DNA of 64,000 nucleotides. It comes from Microbispora rosea subsp. aerata (lineage in GTDB: Bacteria; Actinomycetota; Actinomycetes; Streptosporangiales; Streptosporangiaceae). Below, piece after piece: positions 28,427-37,500 of this stretch (positions are counted from its first letter, which is position 1; each line of letters opens with the position of its first letter). The notes beneath the pieces are model-generated. The model searched no databases. It was not told the origin of the DNA and worked only from the letters and a program-made list of their open reading frames with translations. The translations under genes and the position numbers were made by a program. Location: NCBI RefSeq assembly GCF_014647835.1, contig NZ_BMPY01000004.1:1-64000 (forward strand). The letters run 5' to 3'.

Positions 28427-29263
28427 TCACCGGTTCGTGTACTTCTTCCCCGGCGTGGTGTCGCCGAGCAGCTCCGAGACGGTCACGTACGTGAAGCCCT
28501 TGCGGTCGAGCTCGTCGAGCAGGCGGGGCAGCGCCTGCACGGTGGTGGCGTGGATGTCGTGCATGAGCACGATGTCGCCCGGTTTGGCCGCGGCGCTGCG
28601 CTGGGCGATCACGGCCGGGTTGCGGTTGAGCCAGTCGAGGGTGTCGACGGCCCACATGACCTGCGCGAGCCCGGTCTGCTTCGTCTCGTTGTCCACCGTC
28701 TGGTTCGTCGCGCCGTACGGCGGGCGCATGAGCCGCATCCGCACGCCGGTCTCCTTGAGCACGGCCTCCTGGGTCCGCTCGAGCTCGCGGCGCAGCGCGT
28801 CGGGCGACAGCCCCGCCAGCGAGGCGTGGTCCCAGGAGTGGTTGCCGAGTTCGTGGCCCTCGGAGGCCATCCGCCGGACGAAGCCGCGCGTCTCGTCGGT
28901 GATCATCTGGCCGAGCACGAAGAACGTGGCGCGGGCGCGGTGGGCCGCCAGCAGGTCGAGGACCTGCCCGGTGAACTCGGCCGGCCCGTCGTCGAACGTC
29001 AGCGCCACGCACTTGTGCCGCTTGCAGTCGACCTGCCGGGGCGGCGGGACCGCCGGCAGCCGCGGCGGGGCGCCGTGCCGCACCCCCGCGAGACGGAGCT
29101 GCGTCCCCGCGAGACGGTAACGCAGCAGGTCGGCGTCGAAATGCCGCGGCGTGCCGAAGCGCGGTGGCGGCGCCGCCTGCCGTTCCCCCGCGACCGTCAT
29201 GGTCCCGGCCTGGGCGCATCCGCCGAGCAGCAGCAACGACAGCAGAACGGACCCGATCCGCAT
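28427..29263 (-). CDS. polysaccharide deacetylase lipoprotein (NodB/CE4)
   Basis: 278 residues. Signal peptide with lipobox LLLGGC at about residue 15, so it should be a surface lipoprotein. The CE4 domain carries motif 1 TFDDGP, motif 2 GNHSWDH with two metal His residues, motif 3 RPPYG, a DTLDW motif 4 and the LMHDIH motif 5. Probably removes acetyl groups from peptidoglycan or another N-acetylated wall polymer. Residues 25-80 are a Pro-rich linker. Not in an obvious operon. Catalytic residues are all visible; substrate is inferred from the family. Confidence 0.92.
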   Translation of the reverse strand: MRIGSVLLSLLLLGGCAQAGTMTVAGERQAAPPPRFGTPRHFDADLLRYRLAGTQLRLAGVRHGAPPRLPAVPPPRQVDCKRHKCVALTFDDGPAEFTGQVLDLLAAHRARATFFVLGQMITDETRGFVRRMASEGHELGNHSWDHASLAGLSPDALRRELERTQEAVLKETGVRMRLMRPPYGATNQTVDNETKQTGLAQVMWAVDTLDWLNRNPAVIAQRSAAAKPGDIVLMHDIHATTVQALPRLLDELDRKGFTYVTVSELLGDTTPGKKYTNR

Positions 29264-29297
29264 ACGACCCCCCGGAGCAGGCGGGGGGCCACGAACG

Positions 29298-29603
29298 TTA
29301 CGGATAGCCTCCGGCCGCTCCCCCCCGCAGAACCTTTTCCAGCTCCTCCCACCAGGGCGGCACGTCCGCCTTGAGCTCGGCGTACCTGCGAGCCACCCGG
29401 ATGGCGCATCCTGCCGGGTCCGTACCCAGGTGCCGGCACTTCACGGCACCCTCGCGCCAACGGTAAAAGCCTTCACGGAAGGTCACGACCAGACCTATCC
29501 AGACGGAGAGAGTAGCCTCGTCGCCGATCTCGTAGGCGTCGGCCACCCCGAGCGCGGCGAGTTCCGCGCGAAGTTTTTCCACCGCGACTCGCGACTCACT
29601 CAC
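29298..29603 (-). CDS. conserved small hypothetical protein
   Basis: 101 residues, not recognised. A helical start (VAVEKLRAELAALGVADAYEIG) is followed by a short beta segment, WREGAVKCRHLGTDPAGCAIRVARRY with two Cys, and a Trp-rich PPWWEELEKVL end. No membrane segment or catalytic motif. GC-biased codon use typical of a real gene. Standing just upstream of the deacetylase gene on the same strand, 34 bp away, it may be co-transcribed with it. Confidence 0.55.
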   Translation of the reverse strand: MSESRVAVEKLRAELAALGVADAYEIGDEATLSVWIGLVVTFREGFYRWREGAVKCRHLGTDPAGCAIRVARRYAELKADVPPWWEELEKVLRGGAAGGYP

Positions 29604-29717
29604 CGGCGACCGCCCCTTGCACAGCAGACACGCACAAAAAGGGATGTACCCAACCTTTGAGTGGGGCTTGCGGATTCATTCTGTAATCATCGGCCACTCA
29701 GCGTCACCGCGCAGCCC

Positions 29718-30353
29718 CTACTCGTCAGTCATTTCGGCGTTCCCCTCCCCCGCCCCGCCCGGCATCGCGATCTCGTCCGACTTCGGCAGGCTCGGCGGCT
29801 CGGTGACCACCATCACGAACCGCAGCGGCTCGTCGTGCTCGTTGGCGTACCGGTGCGGCCGGTCGGCGCTGAACACGACGGCGTCGCCGCACCCCACGAC
29901 GTGGCTCCTGCCGTACACGGTCAGCGTGAGCCGCCCCTCCAGGACGGTGAGCATCTCGCGGGTGCCGGCCGGATGCGCGTCGCCGTCGTGGTGCTCGCCC
30001 GGTTCGAGCCGCCAGTCCCACAGCTCCAAGATCGCGGGCGCGTCGGTCCCCACCAGCAGGCGGGCCGATCCTCCCCCGGGATGACGGAACGTCACCACCT
30101 CGGAGGCGGGCACGACCCGTACGACCGGGGTGTCGGCGACCTCCACCAGCCGCGCCAGGGTCACGCCCAGCGCGTCCGCGATCCGGGTGAGCGTGTTGAC
30201 GCTCGGGTTCGTGCGGCCCTGCTCGATTTGGATCAGCATGCCGCGGCTCACGTTGGACCTGGCCGCGAGCTCGTCGAGGGTCATCCCCCGATGGGCCCGC
30301 TGGCCTCGTACGTTCGCGGCGATGGCCGCGGTGATCGTCGCAGGATCAGACAT
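29718..30353 (-). CDS. XRE family regulator with cupin domain
   Basis: 211 residues. N-terminal helix-turn-helix (MTLDELAARSNVSRGMLIQIEQGRTNPSVNTL is the XRE recognition region), then a C-terminal cupin with HPAGTREMLTVLEGRLTL and DRPHRYAN, the usual metal- or ligand-binding barrel of XRE-cupin repressors. Divergent from a DMT permease, with two palindromes between the starts, so it very likely represses the permease. The effector is unknown; this class often responds to amino acids, polyamines or small metabolites. Confidence 0.9.
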   Translation of the reverse strand: MSDPATITAAIAANVRGQRAHRGMTLDELAARSNVSRGMLIQIEQGRTNPSVNTLTRIADALGVTLARLVEVADTPVVRVVPASEVVTFRHPGGGSARLLVGTDAPAILELWDWRLEPGEHHDGDAHPAGTREMLTVLEGRLTLTVYGRSHVVGCGDAVVFSADRPHRYANEHDEPLRFVMVVTEPPSLPKSDEIAMPGGAGEGNAEMTDE

Positions 30354-30380
30354 GGAGTACAGCCTAGTGATCTCCTATTA

Positions 30381-30405
30381 CAATGCATTGCACTATTGGT
30401 GCAAT
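30381..30405. promoter_or_regulatory. candidate XRE-cupin operators overlapping the permease promoter
   Basis: Two overlapping palindromes lie between the divergent starts: CAATGCATTG (30381-30390), and ATTGCAC (30387-30393) with its exact complement GTGCAAT (30399-30405) five bases away. A TACAAT box (30379-30384) resembling a -10 element overlaps the first, so binding there would block transcription. Confidence 0.6.
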
Positions 30406-30419
30406 CTCTTGGGGGATTC

Positions 30420-31256
30420 GTGACGGCGGTGGCGCTCGCGACGGCATGTGCGGTCATCTTCGGCACCGCCGACTTCTTCGGCGGACTCGCCACCAGGCGG
30501 TCACGGGTGCTGGCGGTCGTCGTGCTCTCCCAGCTCGGCGGCCTGCTGCTGGTCGCCGCCCTGCTCCCGGTCCTGCCCGGTCACGCCGGCACGGCCGCGC
30601 TGGCCTGGGGCATGGCCTCCGGGGTCGCCGGCGCCTTCGGCATCGTGCTGTTCTACCGCGGCCTGGCCACCGGGATGATGTCCGTGATCGCCCCGACCAC
30701 GGCCACCACCGCGATGGCCGTCCCCGTGCTCTTCGGTCTCATCACCGGCGACCGGCCGTCCGCCCTGGCCCTCGTGGGCGTCGTGCTCGGCCTGTTCGCC
30801 GTCCTGCTGGTCAGCCGCGAGCCCGGCCGGGGCGCGAGCGGCCCGAAGGCGGGGCCGATCGTCGCGGCGCTGGTGTCGGGGGCGGGATTCGGCGGATTCT
30901 TCGTGCTGCTCAAGGTGGCCCCGGAAGACTCGGGCATGTGGCCCCTGCTGGGCGCTCGGATCGCGTCGATCACGCTGGTCGCGCTGCTGGCCCTCGCGAC
31001 GCGCAAGAGCCTGCGCCCGGCGCCGGGCAGCCTCACGGTGACGATCACGGCCGGGGTGCTCGACATGGCCGCCAACGTGCTCTATCTGTTGGCCGCCCAG
31101 CGGGGGATGCTCACCCTGGTCGCCGTGCTGGTCTCGCTCTACCCGGCGAGCACGCTGCTGCTCGCGCGATACGTGCTGGGCGAGCGGCTGAGCCCGGTGC
31201 AGATCACCGGCGTCGGGTTCGCGCTCGGGGCGATCGCCCTCATCGCCGCCGCGTGA
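30420..31256 (+). CDS. DMT superfamily (EamA) permease
   Basis: 278 residues from the GTG at 30420, with GGGGGA just upstream. The open frame runs far upstream but homology and hydrophobicity start here. About ten hydrophobic helices in two EamA repeats (first about 1-135, second about 150-278) are separated by a short charged loop RKSL/REPGRG. Drug/metabolite exporter type; substrate unknown. Divergent from the XRE-cupin gene and separated from it by 66 bp carrying operator-like palindromes, which ties its expression to that regulator's ligand. Confidence 0.9.
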   Translation: MTAVALATACAVIFGTADFFGGLATRRSRVLAVVVLSQLGGLLLVAALLPVLPGHAGTAALAWGMASGVAGAFGIVLFYRGLATGMMSVIAPTTATTAMAVPVLFGLITGDRPSALALVGVVLGLFAVLLVSREPGRGASGPKAGPIVAALVSGAGFGGFFVLLKVAPEDSGMWPLLGARIASITLVALLALATRKSLRPAPGSLTVTITAGVLDMAANVLYLLAAQRGMLTLVAVLVSLYPASTLLLARYVLGERLSPVQITGVGFALGAIALIAAA

Positions 31257-31290
31257 GCCGGGTTTCCGAGCCGGGCAGGTCGGGCGTGAG

Positions 31291-31884
31291 TCAGGCGGCG
31301 CAGGCCTGCTCGGGAACGCGTACGACGCCCTCCTCGCGGGCGTACTCCTCCAGCATGCCCCGAAGCTGCCGGCGGCCCCGGTGCAGGCGGGACATGACGG
31401 TGCCGATCGGCGTGCCCATCCGGTCGGCGATCTCCTTGTAGGCGAAGCCCTCCACGTCGGCCAGGTAGACGGCCACCCGGAAGTCCTCCGGCAGGGCCCG
31501 CAGGGCGTTCATCACGACGCTGTCCGGGATTTGGTCGAGCGCCTCGGACTCCGCCGAGCGCAGCCCGGTCGACATGTGCGACTCGGCCGCCGCGAGCTGC
31601 CAGTCCTCGATCTCCTCGGCGGCCGACAGCTTCGGCGAGCGCTGCTTCTTCCGGTAGTCGTTGATGAAGTTGTTGGTCAGGATGCGGTGCAGCCAGGCCT
31701 TGAGGTTCGTGCCCTCACGGAACTGGTGGTATGACGTGAACGCCTTGGCGACTGTCTCTTGAACCAGGTCCTCGGCGTCGGCGGGGTTGCGCGTCAGACG
31801 CATGGCGGACGCGTAGAGCTGGCCCGTGACCGGCACGACCTCACGCTCGAACCATGTCTGCCGCTGCTCGTCGGTCGAGATCAT
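31291..31884 (-). CDS. sigR: SigR-type ECF RNA polymerase sigma factor
   Basis: 197 residues. Region 2 ([22 protein letters not shown]) and region 4 ([19 protein letters not shown], then [18 protein letters not shown]) match the SigR/SigH group that controls the thiol-oxidative stress response in actinomycetes; [27 protein letters not shown] in the linker is especially SigR-like. In Streptomyces the redox anti-sigma gene rsrA follows sigR, but here a convergent permease gene ends 34 bp downstream and no rsrA is present. Start ATG has GGGGGAAG upstream. Divergent from a cysteine desulfhydrase-like gene, which fits a thiol theme. Confidence 0.88.
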   Translation of the reverse strand: MISTDEQRQTWFEREVVPVTGQLYASAMRLTRNPADAEDLVQETVAKAFTSYHQFREGTNLKAWLHRILTNNFINDYRKKQRSPKLSAAEEIEDWQLAAAESHMSTGLRSAESEALDQIPDSVVMNALRALPEDFRVAVYLADVEGFAYKEIADRMGTPIGTVMSRLHRGRRQLRGMLEEYAREEGVVRVPEQACAA

Positions 31885-32115
31885 CTCTTCCCCCTACGGA
31901 ACTTCTCCCCCGTTACCCGTCCGGCCGGAACACATGCGAGGTGACTCGTTCATCGTTGCGCCAAGGACATCGTGCCGATCGGGGCCTAAGCACGGTGTTA
32001 ATTCGTCTGGCCTGGTCAGCATCATCGCCGTAGAAGCCAGGCCGCGCGGCCGGGTCACGCGCGAACCGAACAAGTCTCATTAGCGTAACACTAGCGCTTC
32101 AATATGGAGTAAAGT

Positions 32116-33216
32116 GTGGCAGATTTCACTGGTTACAGTATCGGCATGAAACACCTAGACCGGCATGATCCGGTCACGAGGGCCTGGGTGGCCGACGCCA
32201 TCCGGGCTGTCGAGGCCGACGCGAACCGCAGCTGCGACACTCATTTGCACGCATTCCCGCTCCCTCCGCACTGGGGCGTCGACCTCTACCTGAAAGACGA
32301 GTCGGTGCATCCCACCGGTTCACTCAAGCACCGGCTCGCCCGGTCGCTGTTTCTGTACGGGCTGGCGAACGGCTGGATCGGGCCCACCACCACGATCATC
32401 GAGGCGTCCAGCGGGTCGACCGCCGTGAGCGAGGCGTACTTCGCCCGCCTGCTCGGCCTGCCGTTCATCGCGGTGATCCCGGCGAGCACCTCGCCGGAGA
32501 AGCGGGAGATCATCGAGTTCTACGGCGGCAAGTGCCACCTGGTGGAGGACCCCACAAAGATCTACGACGAGTCGCACCGGCTCGCCGCCGAGACCGGCGG
32601 GCACTACATGGACCAGTTCACCTACGCCGAACGCGCGACGGACTGGCGGGGCAACAACAACATCGCGGAGAGCATCTTCCAGCAGATGACGCTGGAACGG
32701 CATCCGGAGCCGGCGTGGATCGTGGTCGGCGCGGGCACCGGCGGCACCTCGGCGACGATCGGCCGCTACATCCGCTACCGCCGCCACCAGACCCGGCTGT
32801 GCGTGGCCGACCCCGAGGGGTCGGCGTTCTATCCGTCCTGGGTCTCGGGCGAGGAGCACGGCGGCGCCGGGTCGCGGATCGAGGGCATCGGCCGGCCGCG
32901 GGTCGAGCCGTCGTTCCTGCCGACGGTCATCGACCGGATGACCCGGGTCCCGGACGCCATGTCGATCGCGGCCATGCACTGGGTCAGGGAGGTCACCCGC
33001 CGGGAGGTCGGCGGCTCGACCGGCACCAACATCGCGGCGGCGGTGCAGATCATCCGCGAGATGCGCGAGCGGGGCGAGCGGGGCAGCGTGGTCACGCTGA
33101 TCTGCGACGGCGCCGAGCGCTACCGCGACACCTACGGCAACCCCCGGTGGCTGTCGGAGCAGGGCATCGACATCGCCCCCCATCTGGAGGAGCTGCGCGC
33201 CTTCCTGCGCGGCTGA
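32116..33216 (+). CDS. PLP-dependent cysteine synthase family protein (Cds1-like cysteine desulfhydrase)
   Basis: 366 residues from a GTG with GGAG six bases upstream. Fold-type II PLP enzyme of the cysteine synthase/CBS family. The Schiff-base Lys is in [11 protein letters not shown], the substrate loop is [11 protein letters not shown], the phosphate-binding loop is [13 protein letters not shown] and the C-terminal pyridine-ring contact is in GGSTGTN. It most resembles Mycobacterium Cds1, which breaks down cysteine to H2S, ammonia and pyruvate, more than CysK or CysM. It lies divergent from sigR, so it may belong to thiol stress control. Exact reaction is inferred. Confidence 0.82.
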   Translation: MADFTGYSIGMKHLDRHDPVTRAWVADAIRAVEADANRSCDTHLHAFPLPPHWGVDLYLKDESVHPTGSLKHRLARSLFLYGLANGWIGPTTTIIEASSGSTAVSEAYFARLLGLPFIAVIPASTSPEKREIIEFYGGKCHLVEDPTKIYDESHRLAAETGGHYMDQFTYAERATDWRGNNNIAESIFQQMTLERHPEPAWIVVGAGTGGTSATIGRYIRYRRHQTRLCVADPEGSAFYPSWVSGEEHGGAGSRIEGIGRPRVEPSFLPTVIDRMTRVPDAMSIAAMHWVREVTRREVGGSTGTNIAAAVQIIREMRERGERGSVVTLICDGAERYRDTYGNPRWLSEQGIDIAPHLEELRAFLRG

Positions 33217-33248
33217 CCCTCCGCGCGTGACCTTCCGCGCGTGAGGAC

Positions 33249-33278
33249 GTGCGGGCCGGGAAGTCTCCCGGCCCGCAC
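33249..33278. terminator. bidirectional hairpin terminator
   Basis: GTGCGGGCCGGGA (33249-33261) and TCCCGGCCCGCAC (33266-33278) form a perfect 13-bp stem with an AGTC loop between the convergent ends of the PLP enzyme gene and ftsY. Confidence 0.8.
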
Positions 33279-33290
33279 TGTTCGCGTACG

Positions 33291-34472
33291 TCAGTCGCCG
33301 AGCAGGGCGTCGACGAACACCTCGGGGTCGAACGGCGCGAGGTCGTCCGGCCCCTCGCCGAGGCCCACCAGCTTCACGGGAACGCCCAGCTCGCGCTGGA
33401 CCGAGATCACGATGCCGCCCTTGGCGGTGCCGTCCAGCTTGGTCAGGGCGATGCCGGTCACGTTGACCACCTCGGCGAAAACCTGCGCCTGGCGCATGCC
33501 GTTCTGCCCGGTGGTCGCGTCGAGGACGAGCAGCACCTCGTCCACCGCCGCCTTCTTCTCGATGACCCGCTTCACCTTGCCCAGCTCGTCCATGAGGCCG
33601 GTCTTGGTGTGCAGGCGTCCCGCCGTGTCGATGATGACGGTGTCCGCCTTCTCCTCGATGCCCTTGGCCACGGCGTCGAACGCCACGGACGCCGGGTCGC
33701 CGCCCTCCGGGCCGCGCACCACGCCCGCCCCGACGCGGTCGCCCCACGTCTGCAGCTGGTCGGTGGCCGCCGCGCGGAAGGTGTCGGCGGCGCCGAGCAC
33801 GACCTTCTTGCCGTCGCCGACCAGGACCCTGGCGAGCTTGCCGGTGGTCGTGGTCTTGCCGGTGCCGTTGACGCCGACGACGAGGACGACCGCGGGCTTC
33901 TCCCCGTGCGGCTGGGTGTGCAGGGTGCGGTCGAGGTCCGGCGCGACCTGCGCGAGCAGCTCCTCGCGCAGCAGCTTGCGCACCTCCTCGGGGGTGCGGG
34001 TGCCGAGCACCTTCACCTTCGTCCGCAGCTCCTCCACCATCGCGCGGGTGGGGGCCACGCCGACGTCGGCCGTGATCAGAGTCTCCTCGATCTCGTCCCA
34101 GACCTCGTCGTCCAGGTGGTCCCGCGACAGCAGTTCGAGCAGGCCGCGGCCGAGGACGTTCTGCGAACGGGCCAGCCGGCTGCGCAGCCGCACCATCCGG
34201 CCGGCCGAGGGCGGCGGAACCTCGATCTCGGGAGCCTTGATGAGCTCTTCGAGCGGAGGAGCGGGGGGCGGCAGCGTGGTCGTCGTGCCGCCGTCTTCCT
34301 CACCCAGCCCGGCTTTCGCGGGCTCCTCCGTGACGGGAGCCGTGGGCTGGGGCGGGGCCGGCGGCGCGGGCGGCAGGTCCTTCGCCTTCGGCCGGAACAG
34401 CAGCCAGAGGCCACCTACCGCCAATATGGCGACGATGGCCACGATCACGATGATGCCAAGGTAACCGTCCAC
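33291..34472 (-). CDS. ftsY: signal recognition particle receptor FtsY
   Basis: 393 residues from a GTG. An N-terminal membrane helix (YLGIIVIVAIVAILAVGGLWLLF), a Pro-rich acidic linker, then the NG domain from about residue 85. SRP GTPase motifs: VNGTGKTTTTGKLA (P-loop), DTFRAAA, DTAGRLH and TKLDGTAKGG. It docks SRP-bound ribosomes at the membrane for co-translational insertion. The TM start is the actinobacterial form of FtsY. Lies 82 bp downstream of smc on the same strand, the usual actinobacterial order. Confidence 0.96.
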   Translation of the reverse strand: MDGYLGIIVIVAIVAILAVGGLWLLFRPKAKDLPPAPPAPPQPTAPVTEEPAKAGLGEEDGGTTTTLPPPAPPLEELIKAPEIEVPPPSAGRMVRLRSRLARSQNVLGRGLLELLSRDHLDDEVWDEIEETLITADVGVAPTRAMVEELRTKVKVLGTRTPEEVRKLLREELLAQVAPDLDRTLHTQPHGEKPAVVLVVGVNGTGKTTTTGKLARVLVGDGKKVVLGAADTFRAAATDQLQTWGDRVGAGVVRGPEGGDPASVAFDAVAKGIEEKADTVIIDTAGRLHTKTGLMDELGKVKRVIEKKAAVDEVLLVLDATTGQNGMRQAQVFAEVVNVTGIALTKLDGTAKGGIVISVQRELGVPVKLVGLGEGPDDLAPFDPEVFVDALLGD

Positions 34473-34554
34473 ACCATGCAGTTTCCCAGATCACCCGCAT
34501 TACTCCGGCCAGGGGCGACCCCACCGCGCGGCCCGGGGCGGAAAGGGGCGCCGT

Positions 34555-37500
34555 CTAGACCTTCTCGCGGAGGCGCTGGCTGACGACCTGAGTGACGCCG
34601 TCGCCGCGCATCGACACGCCGTACAGCGCGTCGGCGATCTCCATCGTGCGCTTCTGGTGCGTGATCACGATGAGCTGTGAGGTCTGTCTCAGTTCCTCGA
34701 ACAGCGTGAGCAGCCGCTGGGTGTTGGTGTCGTCGAGGGCCGCCTCGACCTCGTCCATCACGTAGAACGGCGACGGGCGGGCCTTGAAGATCGAAATGAG
34801 GAACGCGACCGCCGTCAGCGACCGCTCGCCGCCGGACAGCAGCGACAGGCGCTTGACCTTCTTGCCGGGCGGCCGGGCCTCGACCTCCACGCCGGTCGTC
34901 AGCATGTCGTCCGGGTCGGTCAGCAGCAGGCGGCCCTCCCCGCCGGGGAAGACCCTCTGGAAGATCCCCTCGAACTCGCGCGCCACGTCCTCGTACGCCG
35001 CCGCGAACACCTGCTCGACCCGCTCGTCGACCTCCTTGACCACGAGCAGCAGGTCACGCCGGGTCTTCTTGAGGTCTTCGAGCTGGGAGGTGAGGAAGGC
35101 GTGCCGCTCCTCCAGCGCGGCGAACTCCTCCAGCGCCAGCGGGTTGACCTTGCCGAGCTGGGTCATCTGCCGTTCGGCCGCCCTGGCCCGCTTCTCCTGC
35201 TCCTCCCGGACGTACGGCACCGGCGGGTCGCCCGGCACCGGCACGTCCGGGCCGTACTCCGCGATGAGCGGTTCGGGCTCGATGCCGAACTCCTCCAGGG
35301 CGCGCTGCTCGAGCTGCTCCAGGCGCAGCCGGCGTTCTGTCCTGGCCATCTCGCTGCCGTGCACCCGGTTGACCAGGGCGTCCAGCTCGGAGCTGAGCTC
35401 CCGTACGCGCAGGCGCACCTGCTTGAGCTCGGCGTCGATCTGCCCGCGCGCCCGCTCGGCCTCGTCACGCTCCTCGGCGGCCCTGGCGAGCGAGCCCTCC
35501 AGGGCGTCCAGCGCGGCGCGGGCGCCGTCGGCCACCGCCGCGGCGACCTCCGCCTGCCTGCGGCGGCGCTCCCGCTCGGCCGCGGCCCTGGCGCGGTCCT
35601 GCCGCTCCCGCTCGGCCGCGCGCAGCAGGGCGTCGGCCCGGCCCGCGATGCCCCGCACCCGCTCCTCGGCCGTACGGACGGTCAGCCGGGCCTCCATCTC
35701 GGCCTGCCGGGCGACGCCGCAGGCGGCGGCCAGCTCGTCCCGGGTGTCGGTGGTCGGCTCCGCCTCCAGCTCGGCGGCGTACTCCGCCTCGGCGAGCCGC
35801 TCCTCCAGCTCCACGACCGCGGCCTGGGCCTCCTCACGCGCCTCCTGGGCGTCCAGCACCGACCGGCTCAGCCGGGCCGCCTCGTCCCTGGCGGCCTTGA
35901 CGGCGGCCTCCAGACGGGCGAGCTGCTTGGCCGCCGCCGCGGCCCGCTGGTCGGCCTCCCGCTGCCTGGCGCGCAGGCGGTCGAGCCCGGCCTGCGCCGC
36001 GTTCAGCCCGTTCTGCGCGGCGTTGACTCCGCTCTGGGCGGCGCTCACGCCGCTTTGCGCCTCCGCGACCCGCGCCTGCGCCGCCTCCAGCGCGAGCTGG
36101 CACTCCCGCTCGGCGGCCACGGCCTCGGCCAGGGCCCGCGCGTGCCGTTCGGCCTCGGCGCGGGCCGCGGCGAGATCGGCGGAGGCCTCGTCCAGGGCCG
36201 TACGCATCTGCAGCAGCGAGGTGCCGCCGCCGGAGCCGCCGTGCGCGGCGTGGACGCCGAGCAGGTCACCGGAGGTCGTGACGGCCCGCAGCTCCGGGTG
36301 GGCGTCCACGACCTTGCGCGCGGTGAGCAGGTCGGGCACCACGACCACGTCGGACAGCAGTGCCTCCACCGAGGGCCGCAGCTCGTCCGGCACGGTGACC
36401 AGATCGGCGGCCCACTCCGCGCCCGCGACCGGCACATCCGGCCGGCCGCCGTCGACGTTTTGACCGCCGTGGTGGTCACCGGCGATCAGCAGGGCGGCGC
36501 GGCCGGCGTCGGCCTCGCGCAGGTGCTCGACCGCCGCCACCGCGGCGTTGAGCGAGGCGACGGCCACCCCGTCCACGGCCAGCACGGCCGCGATGGCCGC
36601 CTCCGCCCCGGGGCGTACGGCGAGCAGGGTGGCGATCGGGCCGAGCAGGCCGGGCAGGCCGGCGCCGAGCAGCGCGGCGGCCCCGTCCGCACCCCCGGCC
36701 AGGCTCATCTCCAGCGTTTCGCAACGCGCCTGGAGAGCGGCGACCGCGCGCTGCGACTCGGCGTCGGCGGCGCGGGCCGTGCTCACGGCGGCCTCGGCCG
36801 CGGCGAGGGCGTCCCTGGGCGCGGCCAGCTCGGCCCGCACCCGCTCCACCGCGGCCTCGGCCTGCTCGGCCACCGCCCTGGCCTTCTCGACCGCGGCGCG
36901 GGCGAGGTCCACGTTCTCCTGCGCGGCCTCCAGCTCGGCCGCGAGCTCCGGATCGGCCGGCGGCTCCTCCAGCGCCTGCGCGTCGAGCTCGTCTTGTGCC
37001 TGCTCGGCGCGCCGGTTGGCGTCCTCGACGGCCTTGGTGAGCCTGCCGATCTCGTCTTCGGCGGCCCTGGCCCGGCTCCTGGCCGACTCCACCTGGCCGC
37101 GCAGGCGGGCGAGCGCCTCGCGGCGGTCGGCCGCGGCGCGGGCGGCGGCGGCCAGGCGCCGCTCCTCGGCTTCCAGCGCCTCCTCGGCCTCGGCGCGGAC
37201 CTCGACGGCGGCCTCGAGCCGTTCGCGTGCCTCGTCCAGCTCCTCCGCGAGCACCCGCTCCCGCTCCCGCACCTCGGCGGCCTCGCGTTCCAGGTCTTCC
37301 GGGTCGCGTCCGCGCCGCTCGACGGAGGCGGCGTCGGCGGCGTTGCGCCGCCGCTCGGCCGCGAGGCTCTCCACGCCGCGCAGCCGTTCCCGCAGGGCCG
37401 AGAGGTGGTAGAAGGTCTCCTGCGCGGCCTTCAGGCGCGGCTGGGCCTCGTTCTCCGCCGCCTCCAGCTCGGCCTCCCGCCGCTGGCCCTCGGCCAGCTC

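Noticed and set aside
31885-32115. SigR-type promoter (GGGAAT and GTT) for autoregulation of sigR
   Set aside because: I could not find a convincing GGGAAT-type -35 on the correct strand at suitable spacing.
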